DNA of 64,000 nucleotides. Source: Trichopria drosophilae. Taxonomy: Eukaryota; Arthropoda; Insecta; Hymenoptera; Diapriidae. Under the pieces are notes generated by a model that did not search any database, was not told where the DNA came from, and saw only the letters and a list, made by a program, of their open reading frames with translations. Within the stretch, counting starts at the first letter, position 1. The number at the start of each line of letters is the position of its first letter. The translations under genes and the position numbers were made by a program. Where the stretch lies: contig CM059586.1 of assembly GCA_030407085.1 (NCBI GenBank), positions 91,943,501-92,007,500 of the forward strand. Reading direction: 5' to 3'. This document shows positions 10,646 to 21,897 of this stretch, in pieces.

Positions 10646-12081
10646 TTAACCCTTTTCGTCCCAAAAGTCCGGAATTTGGACACAACTTTCAACGATGTAA
10701 CTTTTTTTCCAAAAAGTCAAAATCGTTAGATTTGGACCTTCTTTTTCAAATGCCGTGGTCAGAATCAGCCGGAAATTTCAGAGAAAAAAGTTATGATCAT
10801 TTTTTCGAAAAAAATACTGATTTTTTCGACGTTTTTTTCCAATAATTGCGTTTTTGACATTGAAAAGGGCAGTGCTGATCGTTGCAAAACATACTAATCG
10901 CGTCTTTTTGCTCAGACCATCCTTTTCCTGTCGAATTTTGTTCAAAAAAACAAAATGGAGCCTTCAAGATGGCGTCTCCAAGTTGTAATTTTACATTTTC
11001 TCCCACAAGTATTGATTATTTGACCGCGTAACGGTTCAAATCACGGCGAACTTGGATGAAAAAGTAATTATTATCATTTGTAAATACTTACTCCTATCAC
11101 GATTCATTCATAACCTCAAATAAGTCATGTACAATGGATTTTTACTGATATTTTGTCTGATTTTCTCCCAATTTCTGGCGTTTCCGTATCACTACGTACG
11201 TATGAAATTGAAAATGACCATATATGATGCAGGTCAACCCACATCTTATAGTGCGACATAACTTTTAATATCTGCAATATTGATTTACAAAATATAAAAC
11301 AAAACACAAAAATAAAAAACAAATATTTCCTCATTGCCTACACGTTTGTTTTGAATACAAGAAAATGAAAGTAATAAAAATAAAAAAAATAAAGAAAAGT
11401 ATTTTAAAAATAAAAAAAAGTCGAACTGTACTAAATTTTTATGTTATAAACCGATAATTAATAGGTTATAAGGGTATATGGTCATTTTTGATTTCACACA
11501 TAAGTAATGTTACGGAAACGTCGAAAATTGTATGAAAATTAGACAAATAATCGGTATAAACCCATTGTGTCTAACTAAATTGAGGTTATGGGGTTATGAA
11601 TAAATCATGATGAGACTAGGTATTCACAAATGATAATAACTACTTTTTCATTGCAATTCTCCGTGATTTGAATCGCGGTCAAATAATCAATATTTGTGTG
11701 GGAGAAAATGTAAAATTACAACTTGGAGACGCCATCTTGAAGCCGCCATTTTGTTTATTGAACAAAATCCGACATGAGAAGAATGGTTTGAGCAAAATGA
11801 CGCGATTAGTATGTTTTGCAACGATCAGCACTACCCTTTTCAATGTCAAAAAACGCAATTATTGTGAAAAAAACGTCGGAAAAACCAGTATTTTTTTCGA
11901 AAAAATGATCATAACTTTTTTCACTGCAATTTCCGGCTGATTCTGACCACGGCATTTGAAAGAGGGGGTCCAAATCTATCGATTTTGACTTATTTCAATT
12001 TTTTTCAACGCTGATTGGAACAAAAGTTACATCGTTGAAAGTTGTGTCCAAATTCCGGACTTTTGGGACGAAAAGGGTTAA
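10646..12081. mobile_element. Foldback TTAA-bounded (piggyBac-type) non-autonomous element
   Basis: The element proper is 10650-12077, flanked on each side by TTAA. Its ends are CCCTTTTCGTCCCAAAAG and the exact reverse complement. The inverted arms run from each end for nearly 600 bases (about 10650-11228 and 11472-12077), leaving a loop of about 240 bases. TTAA duplication with ends starting CCC is the hallmark of piggyBac-type transposition. No transposase is present. A related shorter copy is at 60126-60628. The 69- and 90-codon frames in the two arms are mirror images of repeat sequence and not genes. Confidence 0.85.
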
Positions 12082-12595
12082 TCAAATCAATGCATTCAAA
12101 AATAGGCAAATACACCAATAACACAGTTGATATAAAACCTCACTATTATTGGAATGTAAATAGAAAAATCCATTCCGAAATGCTTTTGTCAAAAGTAACT
12201 TCTCTTGTGCTACAAAAACTATGGATTCCTTAGTAGAAATTTCAGCGTTACATTTAGAAGTCTAGCTGGCCTTTTGAGTCTAAGGTCAAAATGTCTACCA
12301 AGGTTGCGGCAAAAAAACGGACGTTTTTGACACATTTAACCTTACATTTCTATACAATGCGACGCCATAGAAAAATTCAGCGGTCGTCATCGTTTTCAGG
12401 ATGAAAAATACATTGGGAAATTATATGCGCTTGTCAAAGAAAACTCAATGTCGGACTGTCCCGAGTACTGCTCGGGGTGTTATGAACTCATTGCATTTAA
12501 GAATTTTCTGCCTTCAATTTATTATAGCTTAAAAACTTTGGATTGAAAAATCAATTTTTTTCCAAAATTAAAATTCCATTTTAATATTAATATAG
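12082..12595. other. Sequence between foldback and LINE fragment
   Basis: The DNA is moderately AT-rich. It contains a GAGTACTGCTCGGGG stretch but no recognisable gene or repeat. It may include decayed upstream LINE sequence that I cannot read. Confidence 0.3.
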
Positions 12596-13076
12596 ACTGC
12601 CAGTATTAACTACGTAAGCTTCCATACCTCATCAATATTCAGTGAAGTTAACCTACTACCACTAGAAGCAAGAAGAAAACACCTTAGTATCTCTTATGGA
12701 CTATCTATATCAACTACAGTCGGCAACCCAACATTCAACTGCTGCTTTAATTTAAAATTTCAGGATATACTCCACAAGAAACTCAACTACCCTAAACCTT
12801 TCTACATAACAATATCAGAATGCCGTAAAAATATTAACGTCGTGATCCCGTCTCTATTCCCAAGGAATTCGTACACTACGCCACCATGGGAAATCAAACA
12901 AAAGCATATAATCGAAAATCTCGTTAAACACAAAAAGAATTTCTTAGTCATGAAATAGCCAATAAAAAAATAACTAATAATAGACACAATCTTACAGACT
13001 TAAATTAAATGTATACTGACGGTTTCAAAACAAAAAACGGAATTGGATGTAATATTATAATCTCAGGTAGAGAAAT
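12596..13076 (+). pseudogene. LINE (non-LTR) ORF2 fragment: RT C-terminal region into RNase H
   Basis: A frame with no initiator is open for 120 codons from 12596 to a TAG at 12956-12958. It includes LLPLEARRKHLS, then IPSLFPRNSYTTPPWEIK, matching the linker between reverse transcriptase and RNase H in Jockey- and I-type LINEs. After a -1 shift, a second piece near 13009 reads MYTDGFKTKNGIGC, which fits the first RNase H motif (YTDGSK...GIG). The RNase H is cut off at 13077 by a foldback element, and similar sequence resumes after 14150. The product would be part of a retrotransposon polymerase; with stops and a shift it is dead. Confidence 0.75.
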
Positions 13077-14150
13077 TTGATTAAAATGACCAAAAGAATA
13101 TGGGTAAAAACGTGAAATACCAACCAATATCTGGCGCCTTATCTCCGATCTCTACCATTTTTTAATGTGTTTTAGAACGCGGTAACAAGTGACTTTTCCT
13201 CTAATTAGATCTCTCTAACTCGATACGCTTTCGAGGTATACGTGATTTCACTATTTGGAGAAAAAAATTTAAATTCGATCTTACGTAAATAGAACATTTT
13301 TTTTAAATCGACATAGTACATTTTGTCGAAAAAATTCTCAATTTAAAAAAAAATATAATTGATTTTAAACTATTTTTCATCGCCAAAACACAATTTTTCT
13401 ACTTAAAAATGGAAAAAACACCTATTCCACAAACTTTTTTGTAATTTTTTATTTGTTTTCTTTAAAATATATTTTTGTAATTTATTTGAAAAATCCCCTC
13501 TATACTGGCTTCACTCTTAACTATTAAAATTAAGGGGGAAATAAAATCTTAAAAAACATCGACATACCATATTTTGTCGAAAAAATTCTCAATATTTAAA
13601 AAAAAAAATAATCAGTTCTTTTTCGAGCAATTTTTCGTTGGCAAAACGAAATTTTTTGTTTAAAAGAACAAAAAACTCAGTTTCCCAAACTTTTTGTATT
13701 TAGTTTCTTTTTTACTTTAAAGATAAAGTTTTGTCTTTAGTAAAAAAAAAGGTAAAACTCCACAATAACCGTATATGACCGCTGCATAATTCCGTAGCTT
13801 CACCCTTCCATTTTTAAATAGAAAAATTGCGTTTTGACACGAAAAATAGTTTAAAATTAATCAATTTATTTTTTTTTTTTCGAAAAATTGAGAATTTTTC
13901 CGGCGAAATGTATTACGTCGATTTTTAAAACAAAATTTTCTATTTATTTACTAGCAAATTTAATTTCTTTCTCAAAATAGTGAAATCAGGTATATCTCGA
14001 AAGGGTGTATCAATAGAGGGCTCTAATTGAAGGAAAAGTCACTTCCGAGTACTAAAACATATTGTAAAATGGTAGAAATCGGAGAATAGCCAGATGATTG
14101 GTTGGTATATTTAGCGTTTTTACCCAAATTCTTTTGGTCATTTTAATCAA
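13077..14150. mobile_element. Foldback element inserted in the LINE RNase H
   Basis: The outer ends are TTGATTAAAATGACCAAAAG and its reverse complement. The arms match for about 330 bases or more (for example TGACTTTTCC with GGAAAAGTCA, and ATTTTGTCGAAAAAATTCTC with its counterpart). The middle holds a direct, diverged duplication of the inner arm (about 13300-13470 against 13555-13720). There is no coding frame. I found no clear target duplication, so the superfamily is open. Confidence 0.7.
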
Positions 14151-14400
14151 ATAAAAAGATTATAATGGCTCATAATAACAAAAAAGAAACAACAAAATCA
14201 ACGAAATTACAAAAGTCCCATTATAACAAGAAAGAATACAAACATCCTCAGAAATCAATGCGTAACATGGTAATGCTATTGAGGCTGCAGAAAAAGATCT
14301 CGCCTAAAGCAACAATCACCGGCCTTGACTTAAGTACCACACAAATATGCAGAAATAACGACAATAAAGGCTCTCGATAATCCATGAGATAACGTATGGA
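14151..14400 (+). pseudogene. LINE RNase H fragment, continuation after the insertion
   Basis: Near 14270 one frame reads GNAIEAAEKDLA, then a stop, then SNNHRP. This fits the conserved GNExAD-x-AAK-x-A segment of LINE RNase H domains. It lies in the right orientation and order to be the continuation of 12596-13076 across the foldback. It is heavily decayed. Confidence 0.5.
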
Positions 14401-14403
14401 AAA

Positions 14404-14992
14404 ATGATTAAACTTCATAGCTTTCTGTCCAGTTTTTTCGAACATAATTATATATTCACTAAATGGACCAAAAATCCTAAATCTTACAAAAATATGAATT
14501 GGAGACAAAAACTTAACTGACTGCCATAAAATAGCAAAAAATAGCCCAACCACTGTGAAACATGTCGAACCATGCTCACCGTGGAATACATACTCTACAG
14601 CTGCCAAAAACATTCCAAAAAAAGAAAAAAATTGAAAATAACTTCCTACCTCACCGAAATTTTTACAAATGACATCTAATACAAAAAAGTGCTCCAGTTC
14701 CTAAACGAAAATTTCACATCTCATATGAATCATTCGATTTTTTTTCTCAATCATACATACATATATACTGTTAAAAGGAAACACACTAAAAATTTAATGA
14801 ACATATGCTGGAAGCACATTTAAATTCCGACATTAAACGACTTTTAATGTCAGACCTTTAATTTTAAACTTTAAAAATTCATAACTTTATGTCCAGTTTT
14901 TTCGAACATTAATTATATTCACTAAAGGGACCGAAAATCCCAAATCTTACAAAAGTATGAATTGGAAACAAAAACGTAACTGACTGCCATTT
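14404..14992 (+). repeat. Direct duplication of about 120 bases
   Basis: 14404-14527 and 14874-14992 share a run beginning CTTTCTGTCCAGTTTTTTCG or a close variant and ending in AACTGACTGCCAT, with few differences. They lie 470 bases apart in the same orientation. Both may be pieces of the same LINE 3' end. The 121-codon minus frame across the first copy is a shadow. Confidence 0.6.
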
Positions 14993-15144
14993 GGGTAATA
15001 TTATGTAGGTGTTTTTTTACAATGACCTAAAAATTGTCTGGACACTTTTTATGGAGTTTCTGCTCCGTTTTTATTCAATTTTGGTAGTTTGTAAGCGTGA
15101 CTATTATTAGAAAAAAGATTCCTTCGTTCAGCTTCTTTAATACG

Positions 15145-15235
15145 AGTATAATCGTCATCATCATCACCATCCTCCTCATTGTCATTTTCATCATCATCAT
15201 CTTCATCATCATCATCATCACTGTTATTGTTATTC
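15145..15235 (+). repeat. TCA/TCATCA microsatellite
   Basis: An imperfect trinucleotide run of TCATCATCA with CTC and TTC interruptions. It produces low-complexity open frames on both strands (poly-Ile/Val and poly-Met) that are not genes. Confidence 0.85.
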
Positions 15236-15863
15236 TTTTCGTAACTTTTTCATCAGTTACTTCGTGGGAATTTATATGGTTAGTACAGACACATGTGTTC
15301 TTCATAATTTCTTAAAATGCTTAATATAATTTATTCCGATTTCATGGTCACTACCGAACAATATAATTATAAACGAACTGGAATGGGTGATCTTATTACC
15401 AAACTTACATAAAGCAGATGGGCGATCGACGCCATTCGAGATAATGGTTATTGTCTTTTAATTTACTAGCAAGGTGCAATTTTTCCAAAAACCGCGGAAA
15501 ATGAAAAGAATAGCAACCGTGAAACGTAAATATCACACGTTAAGGATTGTAAACAGTTTGCTGCATTTGATATGAGCTCTAACCCACATTTATTTCATAC
15601 ATATTTTTAATGATTTTACTGCATAGTTATTAGGTAGGAGTTTTGGACAAATCTGTGAACATTTTTAATCGATTTAATTGAGTCCATTATATAGATAGCT
15701 TTGTAACAAAATACTCATTTTATGATTTGTGTCTACATAGTTATTGTCTAGTCTGTAACATAAAGAGGGCCTCTTGCGTACATATATCTGGCAAATATAT
15801 TTTGTACACTATTGGAAATGTTCGGAAATTTCGGATGCTTTTATGTTCAGAGGTAACAGCATT

Positions 15864-16081
15864 TTACTTAATTCTGTAACAGAAAGAAACGTTATGTAAC
15901 AGTACCAGGTATGTTGTTAAACCGGAATGTTGTTCACTTTTTCTGGCAAAAATATTGTTTTTATGTTCTTTTAGCCGGATCTCAAGAGGTCTGTAGGTCT
16001 GTCCTATATACGATTTATTACAGTGTAAGCATGGTATTTTGTAGACTACTCTACTTTGTTTACCAAAAGGTAATATATCTT
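15864..16081 (-). pseudogene. Penelope-like element GIY-YIG endonuclease domain
   Basis: On the minus strand a frame of about 72 codons is uninterrupted, reading ILPFGK then VVYKIPCLHCNKSYIGQTYR and RLKEHKNNIF, and ending at a TAA (complement of 15864-15866). VYKIPC-x2-C...YIGQT-x-R...R-x-KEH is the GIY-YIG endonuclease signature of Penelope-like retroelements, including their paired cysteines, which nick the target for insertion. The frame lacks an ATG and a stop lies just upstream, so this is a domain fragment and no reverse transcriptase adjoins it. It is nevertheless free of internal stops. A reverse-transcriptase fragment of the same class lies at 38990-40058. Confidence 0.8.
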
Positions 16082-16099
16082 ATGCTAGTTTAATTTTAG

Positions 16100-17938
16100 C
16101 GATGTTTATTTTAAAAGGTTAAAATAAATCATATGACTATTAATATTTATATTAATTTCAGTAAATTTGTTCAGTCTGATAAGTTGTTTAAATGTTTCTT
16201 ATATTACAAGCAATTTTTTAGTGAATATCTCACCATCAATATTTGTAACTGATAGGAAAATAATCACAGAGAAATTCGGTTTAAAGCAATAAACGTCCAA
16301 GCGTCAAGTGAGACATTGTCGTTTAAATCGATTTGGCTTTTTCGGACTAGTTGTTTCGCTAAAATATTTATAGAATCAATCCGATAGTTATATACGAAAA
16401 TCGACCGTGTGCTAGCCATGAGCCTTTCATAAACGATTTTCTAATTTTATATTGTAAAATGGAAGTGAAACAGAAACCCCATGTAAATATCGCAGTTACA
16501 CGTCATATCAAACAACATTTTTTTAAATATTCGGAATAAAGATAGCATCTTTATTGGATAAAAAATCTGCTGCTACCTTCCTTCGCATAGAAACCTCCAA
16601 ATTTTAATAATTTGTAGCATTAATCTAATCAGTAATATTTTCCTGTGAAGGATAAAATAAAACTGAAGAAATAATTCTAAACGCTTACATGACTGTCGTA
16701 GTTATAATTCGCATTATGATTTTTAAAAACTCACGGTTGTCATCGTATCAATTATTCCTGTGGAATTTAAAAAAATATTTACGTGCGATATACCCAAAAC
16801 CTTTGAAAAAATACGGTAGACTAGTGTTAAATACTGTATGGGAATTTTTTCATTAGGTCTTAAAATTGGTGAAAGAATACACTGAAATTCTTATAGAAAT
16901 TTTCGAATGTATTTTTTAACATGTTAAGATTTGTTCCGATGTTTTTATTTGAAAAAAATAGACTTTCGGGAAAATATTGCTGAACAAAAAGTTCTGTGAA
17001 TTAGTTAAAGATTGTATTGAAAATATTATAAAATGTTTTCCAAATTTCGGGATTTTAAAAATTCCGAAAAAGTTTAAGAATATTCCTTAACCAATTTCAA
17101 GAACTTTTTGTTAGTTTCTCATTTTCAATAAAAGCATTCTTGAACATTTAACTGATTTTTCGTGTTTACGCCACCGTTTTGGCTGTTTTTATTATCTTTA
17201 TTTTCAAATTATTTATATTGAAGCTTCGAGGACACGAATTTTTAACTGCAAAAGGAAATACTGAAAGGCTATCAGTGTAAAAAAGCAATACTAAAAAAAT
17301 AGTTTTCAACAATCCTTATTTATTTGGAAATAATTCTTTTTAGACTTTCGCGGTCCAACGAAAGATTTTGAAAGTTTGGTTAATTTTACATCATCTAGGC
17401 TTGTTTGGAAATTAATTAGAACCTTTTTTTAATACGAAATATAATCATTGAAATTTTTAATGAAAAAAAAGTCCTAATAAAAAATTATAACTAAATATAG
17501 CCCAAAAGGGCTAATCGACCTATCAATTCTATTGACGAAGTTCGATATTTATTCCTTTGCACGTTATTTATAAAATGCAGCATTTGAGATATTAACAACA
17601 GTTGTTCATCTATTATGAATATTTTAGATTATTTATTGTTATCATAATATAAAGCATGATTGTTCTAATTATAATAATAATCTAATTTTCCATATTACAT
17701 TTTGTTTGCTACACCCCCAAGATTATAATACTTGTATAGGATTTTTATGGTGACACTTATTTTATTGTCGGCTTAACCAGTATTGAGCTTATTTTAGAAA
17801 TATCATAAGAAATTAACTCAAATCATGCTATATTTGACAGCTGATATTTAAACACATTTTTTTCATTACAAATTATACATCAATTGAAAATATTTTTTAA
17901 CATAGTTGATAATAATTCACGGAAGAATAATTACCATA
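16100..17938. other. AT-rich sequence, nothing recognised
   Basis: Apart from possible decayed Penelope sequence next to 16100, I see no gene or window-internal repeat. A weak inverted pair (ACAAAAAGTTCT and AGAACTTTTTGT) flanks about 100 bases near 16990-17110. Confidence 0.4.
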
Positions 17939-18262
17939 CACTGAGAAAAAAATCCATATTTAAATTGACTATATCACATAGTTGGAAAAATATGGTTAAA
18001 ACTACCATGAAAAATAGTTAAATTTACCACTTTCATAGTGGATTTTACTATAATTTTGTTACACCAACTATCTCCTCATAGTTAAAAAAATCAACTATGT
18101 AGAATTATTCAAATAAATATGAAAAATATAGTTAAAATTATTATAATTTAGTGTAGTCCTCATTGCACCCTATGTCTGGTAGTAAATCATTATATTTACT
18201 ATTATTCATAGTTAAAGTTGGTATTTACTATAAATCCATAGTAAAGAGTGCCGTACCTCGTG
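17939..18262 (+). mobile_element. Miniature element CACTGAGAAAAAAA with ATAGTT words
   Basis: The left end CACTGAGAAAAAAA is followed by many copies of ATAGTT and AACTAT in both orientations. The stretch with GTAGTCCTCATTG is shared, inverted, with the element near 24986 (GAGGACTAGGCATAG). The right end was not resolved, so the right boundary is approximate. Confidence 0.5.
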
Positions 18263-18270
18263 TGTTTTGA

Positions 18271-18290
18271 TGCCGGCAGGTGGCGACGCG
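18271..18290 (+). promoter_or_regulatory. CTCF-like insulator motif (candidate)
   Basis: The sequence CCGGCAGGTGGCGAC stands out in AT-rich DNA and matches the core AGGTGGCGC of the insect CTCF site except for one added base. One motif match by eye is weak evidence; no partner site is visible. Confidence 0.25.
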
Positions 18291-18729
18291 GCGTTCGCAC
18301 CTTTTTTTTCTTCTAAAGAAGATGTACGAAGAAATTAAAAAGAACCTTATTGACTATTTTCAAGGATGTTCTTTTGAATAGCGAAGTTAAAATTAATGAA
18401 AAAACTCTAAATTCGCATCACAATTGGCGAATTTATTTTAAAAAGTGATTTTTACTTAGCGATTGTTTTTTATTTCAACTTTTCTGCATGAGAATGGGTT
18501 CTTAAGCAACGAGAAAATGCATAAAAAAGGCACAAAATGTACCTATTTAAAATATACAACATAAGATTTTACGTAGAATAATCTAACACAGCGGCTTATT
18601 TGGTGAAAATTTTTTTATAAAATTAGGAATTTGTTTAGCCGAAGATTGTATAGTATTTATATATGAAATAAACATTGGTATAGTATAAAACTGTATACGA
18701 TATCAATTGGGAAGACAGTGGTTGAAATT

Positions 18730-19190
18730 TTGAACACGACTACTCGGTTTTAAGAAACTATGAAGAAAACATTAAAATGATGACTGTTGACAGGAGATAT
18801 ACAAGTCTCGAAAAGAAATCTCGTGATAGAGATTGTACCAGAAAAGAAGAAGCTGAATCGCGGAAATCACTAGATGAGCTTCGCTACCTCTGAAGAAAAT
18901 GCATTTAGCGGAGCGTTTTCCAACTTCAGAGCGGCTAATAAGATTACATCCAAGGTTCGATAATTGCTGATAATTCGGCTGAATCTCGTTAAGATGTTCA
19001 TCAGATTTCGAAGTGAAATGCTTTCATTTAATTATTCCGCCATTTAGATTACTTGAGGTGCTGAGATCTAAGACGTTCGACGACGGGATGGGCATTTTCA
19101 ACCAGTCATCGCATATCTGCACCGATTGGAGGCCAGGGACTTATCAAATTATCAACGATCGTATTTCCAAGTCCTTTAATAATCCTTGAT
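18730..19190 (+). pseudogene. Unrecognised coding-like block, probably decayed
   Basis: About 450 bases are richer in GC than their surroundings and read as hydrophilic protein in pieces. One frame gives MTVDRRYTSLEKKSRDRDC and ends in a TGA near 18892. An overlapping ATG opens MSFATSEENAFSGAFSNFR. A later frame without a start runs about 66 codons to near 19185 and includes TFDDGMGIFNQSSHICTDW. I recognise no family. It could be a broken host gene copy, a transposon ORF1, or real exons with splice sites I cannot see. Confidence 0.25.
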
Positions 19191-19702
19191 TTATTCAAAA
19201 CATGCAAACGCCTGTGCTAATTATCAATATTAATTTGTAAAATTTCCATACCATTTTATTACAAGTAATTTTTAAGATGAACTATTTTTAATGTAACTGC
19301 GTGAAAACGTGTAAAATCTAAAAAACAGCTATCGAAATATGAATTTTAATATTCAATAAACCAGGTAATTTATAGGTACATGTATTAGCGGACGTTAGAT
19401 GATGTTCTTGTTTTAAGAGCAGACTGTGCGAATGGATGACAGAGACTATTGTATTGCCGCTTTTCAATTAAAAATGTTTCTCTCCATCATATCTTGTTCT
19501 TCCATAATAATGTATCAGTTTGCATATCAGATCTTATTTTTTTTGCATTGTATTTTCTGTATTATATTCATTTCTTGTATTTGTTTTTAGCTTTAGAATT
19601 GCGCATGTATCTGTATGTTGTCACCGTGAATTGGAACTGAGTCTACACGTTTAATAGATTGATATATTAGGAGTTTTACTACTTTCTAGGAGTTTTATAT
19701 TA

Positions 19703-19834
19703 ACACAGAAAGAAAAATAATGTATCCGATAACATACTGGTGTTACTAGGTAGCATATTGATGGTACTGGATACCATCAGATGTTATCCCGTACCATGAG
19801 TATGATATCCCTTAATATCTATTTATTTCTGTGT
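19703..19834. mobile_element. 132-bp miniature element ACACAGAAA with TA flanks
   Basis: The ends are ACACAGAAAG and TTTCTGTGT with TA directly outside each. The inside contains GGTACTGGATACC and GGGATAACATC words in both orientations and can form a hairpin. It is non-coding and lies alone in AT-rich DNA. Confidence 0.65.
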
Positions 19835-21429
19835 TATATAAAACTGATCGAATTTTAGATTGTCAATTTTGATAGGGTAAAGTATATTAATAAATATTTA
19901 TTTATTGTTATGTGTTAGTAGATGGTACCAATCAATGACCTACTGGTATACGTCGAACACATTTCAAATCATGCAGACTGACTGATGGAATGTCAAGAAG
20001 TAACTTAATAGCAAAATATATTATTCTACTTACAAAATAAAGAAATATAACAACATGACAAGATTTTTGCAAATTTTAATATTCAAAAGCTCGCAATTTC
20101 CTGAAAGGCCAGTTAGGTTGTTGCATTTTTCATACTTTTCAAAAATATGTCTCGAAATACCCATTTTCAATAACAATAATTTAATTTTGAAACAAAAAAA
20201 AGATATCCCAAAACCATAGGTTTTCCAAATCTTTAGGATTTATAGATTATTATACGTTCAACATATTATAAAAATTTTATTTGGTATTTTCTGTTTCCGA
20301 GGAGGAAAGGACTGTTTTCAATGTGGTTTTCTGAAAATTCACGCTTTTTAGGATTTCTCGTTGAGCCTTTTGTTTTTTGCAATTTTTAACACCGTTTCTT
20401 GAATATATCGTGAAAAGTATATAACATAGATAAGTCTCAAAACGTGAATTATTGGTGAAAACCTCACGTTTTAAAAGAGGGAACAAAAATTATATTCTTT
20501 TTTAAATTTCTCCATTTATAATAACATCAAATATTTGTTATAAAAACATCTTTTGTAACACGATTTAATAATATTTATTTATTTTTTTGTTTCTTACATA
20601 CATTTTCTTACCGATGAATTTTTATTTCTTTACGCTCATGGTGGGCTTGAACCAATGGTAAATAAGTAGTCGATCTAAATCTTCTTTAAAAGAAATTCCT
20701 GAGTATTTTGCATCAAAAATCAAAATAATCGTTAGAGCACATTTAAAAAAAAAAACGATTTTTTTGGTCTACCGTAGTTGTTGAGATTTTGCGAGACTCT
20801 TCTGTACTCTGTTTTTATCGAAACCAAACAAATAACCGATTAAAATTGTGGGTCTTTTCTTTTCCATTTTTCTTAAACATGAAATTTCGCTAACTATTTG
20901 GAAAAACAAGTTAGATGAGAGAAACTCCAAAAGTAGACATCTTTTCTTTCATCTGCCGGATTTAACATAAGAAATTATTCCATTGTCAAATTTTTCCGTT
21001 AATTGGTTACCAGGCAACACAAAGGCAATGATAACAAAGTTGAGAATCCTGTTTATTTTGAATTTAAAACTATTTGGTCTAAATAAAGTTAGTATAACCC
21101 ATTCGGAATACAAACATAATTTCTTAGAAGTTGTTTAACGGTCTTTATATTTGAATGTAAACAATGACAAATTTGTAAAAATCTAAATAAATATTATATT
21201 TGACTGTAATATTAAAGTAATATTTTCAACGACCTTTCTACGATGTTGTATCAAGTTAGAAACGATAAAAGAAGAAAAATTGCTTACTTTGGAGGGTATC
21301 TAACTATCTTTTCTGAATAATTCGCAAACTCACATATATCAGAAAGTTGTAGAGCTTGAAAAAACCTACAATTTTCATCCGTTATTTGTTTTGTTTCAAT
21401 AAAATTTAAGTCCAGCAAAATCACAATTA
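19835..21429. other. AT-rich sequence, nothing recognised
   Basis: I see no gene, repeat or RNA of note. The 69-codon minus frame at 20277-20486 shows no motif. Confidence 0.4.
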
Positions 21430-21897
21430 CACAGAGAGAAATGTTTGTTTACAGTAAATGTAATAATTCGTAACAAAGCTAACAGAATTTCAATTTTTAT
21501 TTTAAGATACTTTTAACATGAAGTTTACTATAATCTACGATTTTGTTAAATTTCTTATGTTAATAGTTATAAAGAATTTTAAATATTAATGTTGTGATCA
21601 TTACGTGAAATATTTACACGCTTATAGTTTCGTCGAAACAGTGATAAACAAACAAACATATGTGTTCATGCAGTCATTCGATTTTCCGCGAATTTTTCGA
21701 CTCAATGTTGACGTGCACAGTTTAAACAACAGAATTTAATGTAAGATTTATTAAAAATTAACGAACGCTCATTGAACGTGAAAATATACGAACTAATATA
21801 CAACATTACTGTCATGCAGGAGAGTGCTGATATTTAATTAATGTATTAGCCTTGAAATTAGCTGACATTAACTATCAGTAAATAATTTCTCCCAGTG
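21430..21897 (+). mobile_element. Inverted-repeat element CACAGAGAGAAAT, copy 2 (uninterrupted)
   Basis: This is the clean copy of the element at 1853-2643. The left end CACAGAGAGAAATG and the right end, on the other strand CACTGGGAGAAATT, are flanked by TA on both sides. The inside shares TTGTTTACAGT, TTTCGTCGAAAC, ACTTTCGATTTTC-like and TTTTTCGAC blocks in the same order. It is non-autonomous, 468 bp. Confidence 0.75.

Noticed and set aside
11030..11050. GGTTCAAATCAC as a polymerase III B box
   Set aside because: It mismatches the consensus, occurs in a foldback arm and has no A box.
14248..14613. 121-codon minus-strand frame
   Set aside because: It lies opposite LINE-derived and duplicated sequence and has no motif of its own.
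15075..15315. Frames of 72-76 codons on both strands
   Set aside because: They are produced by the TCA microsatellite.
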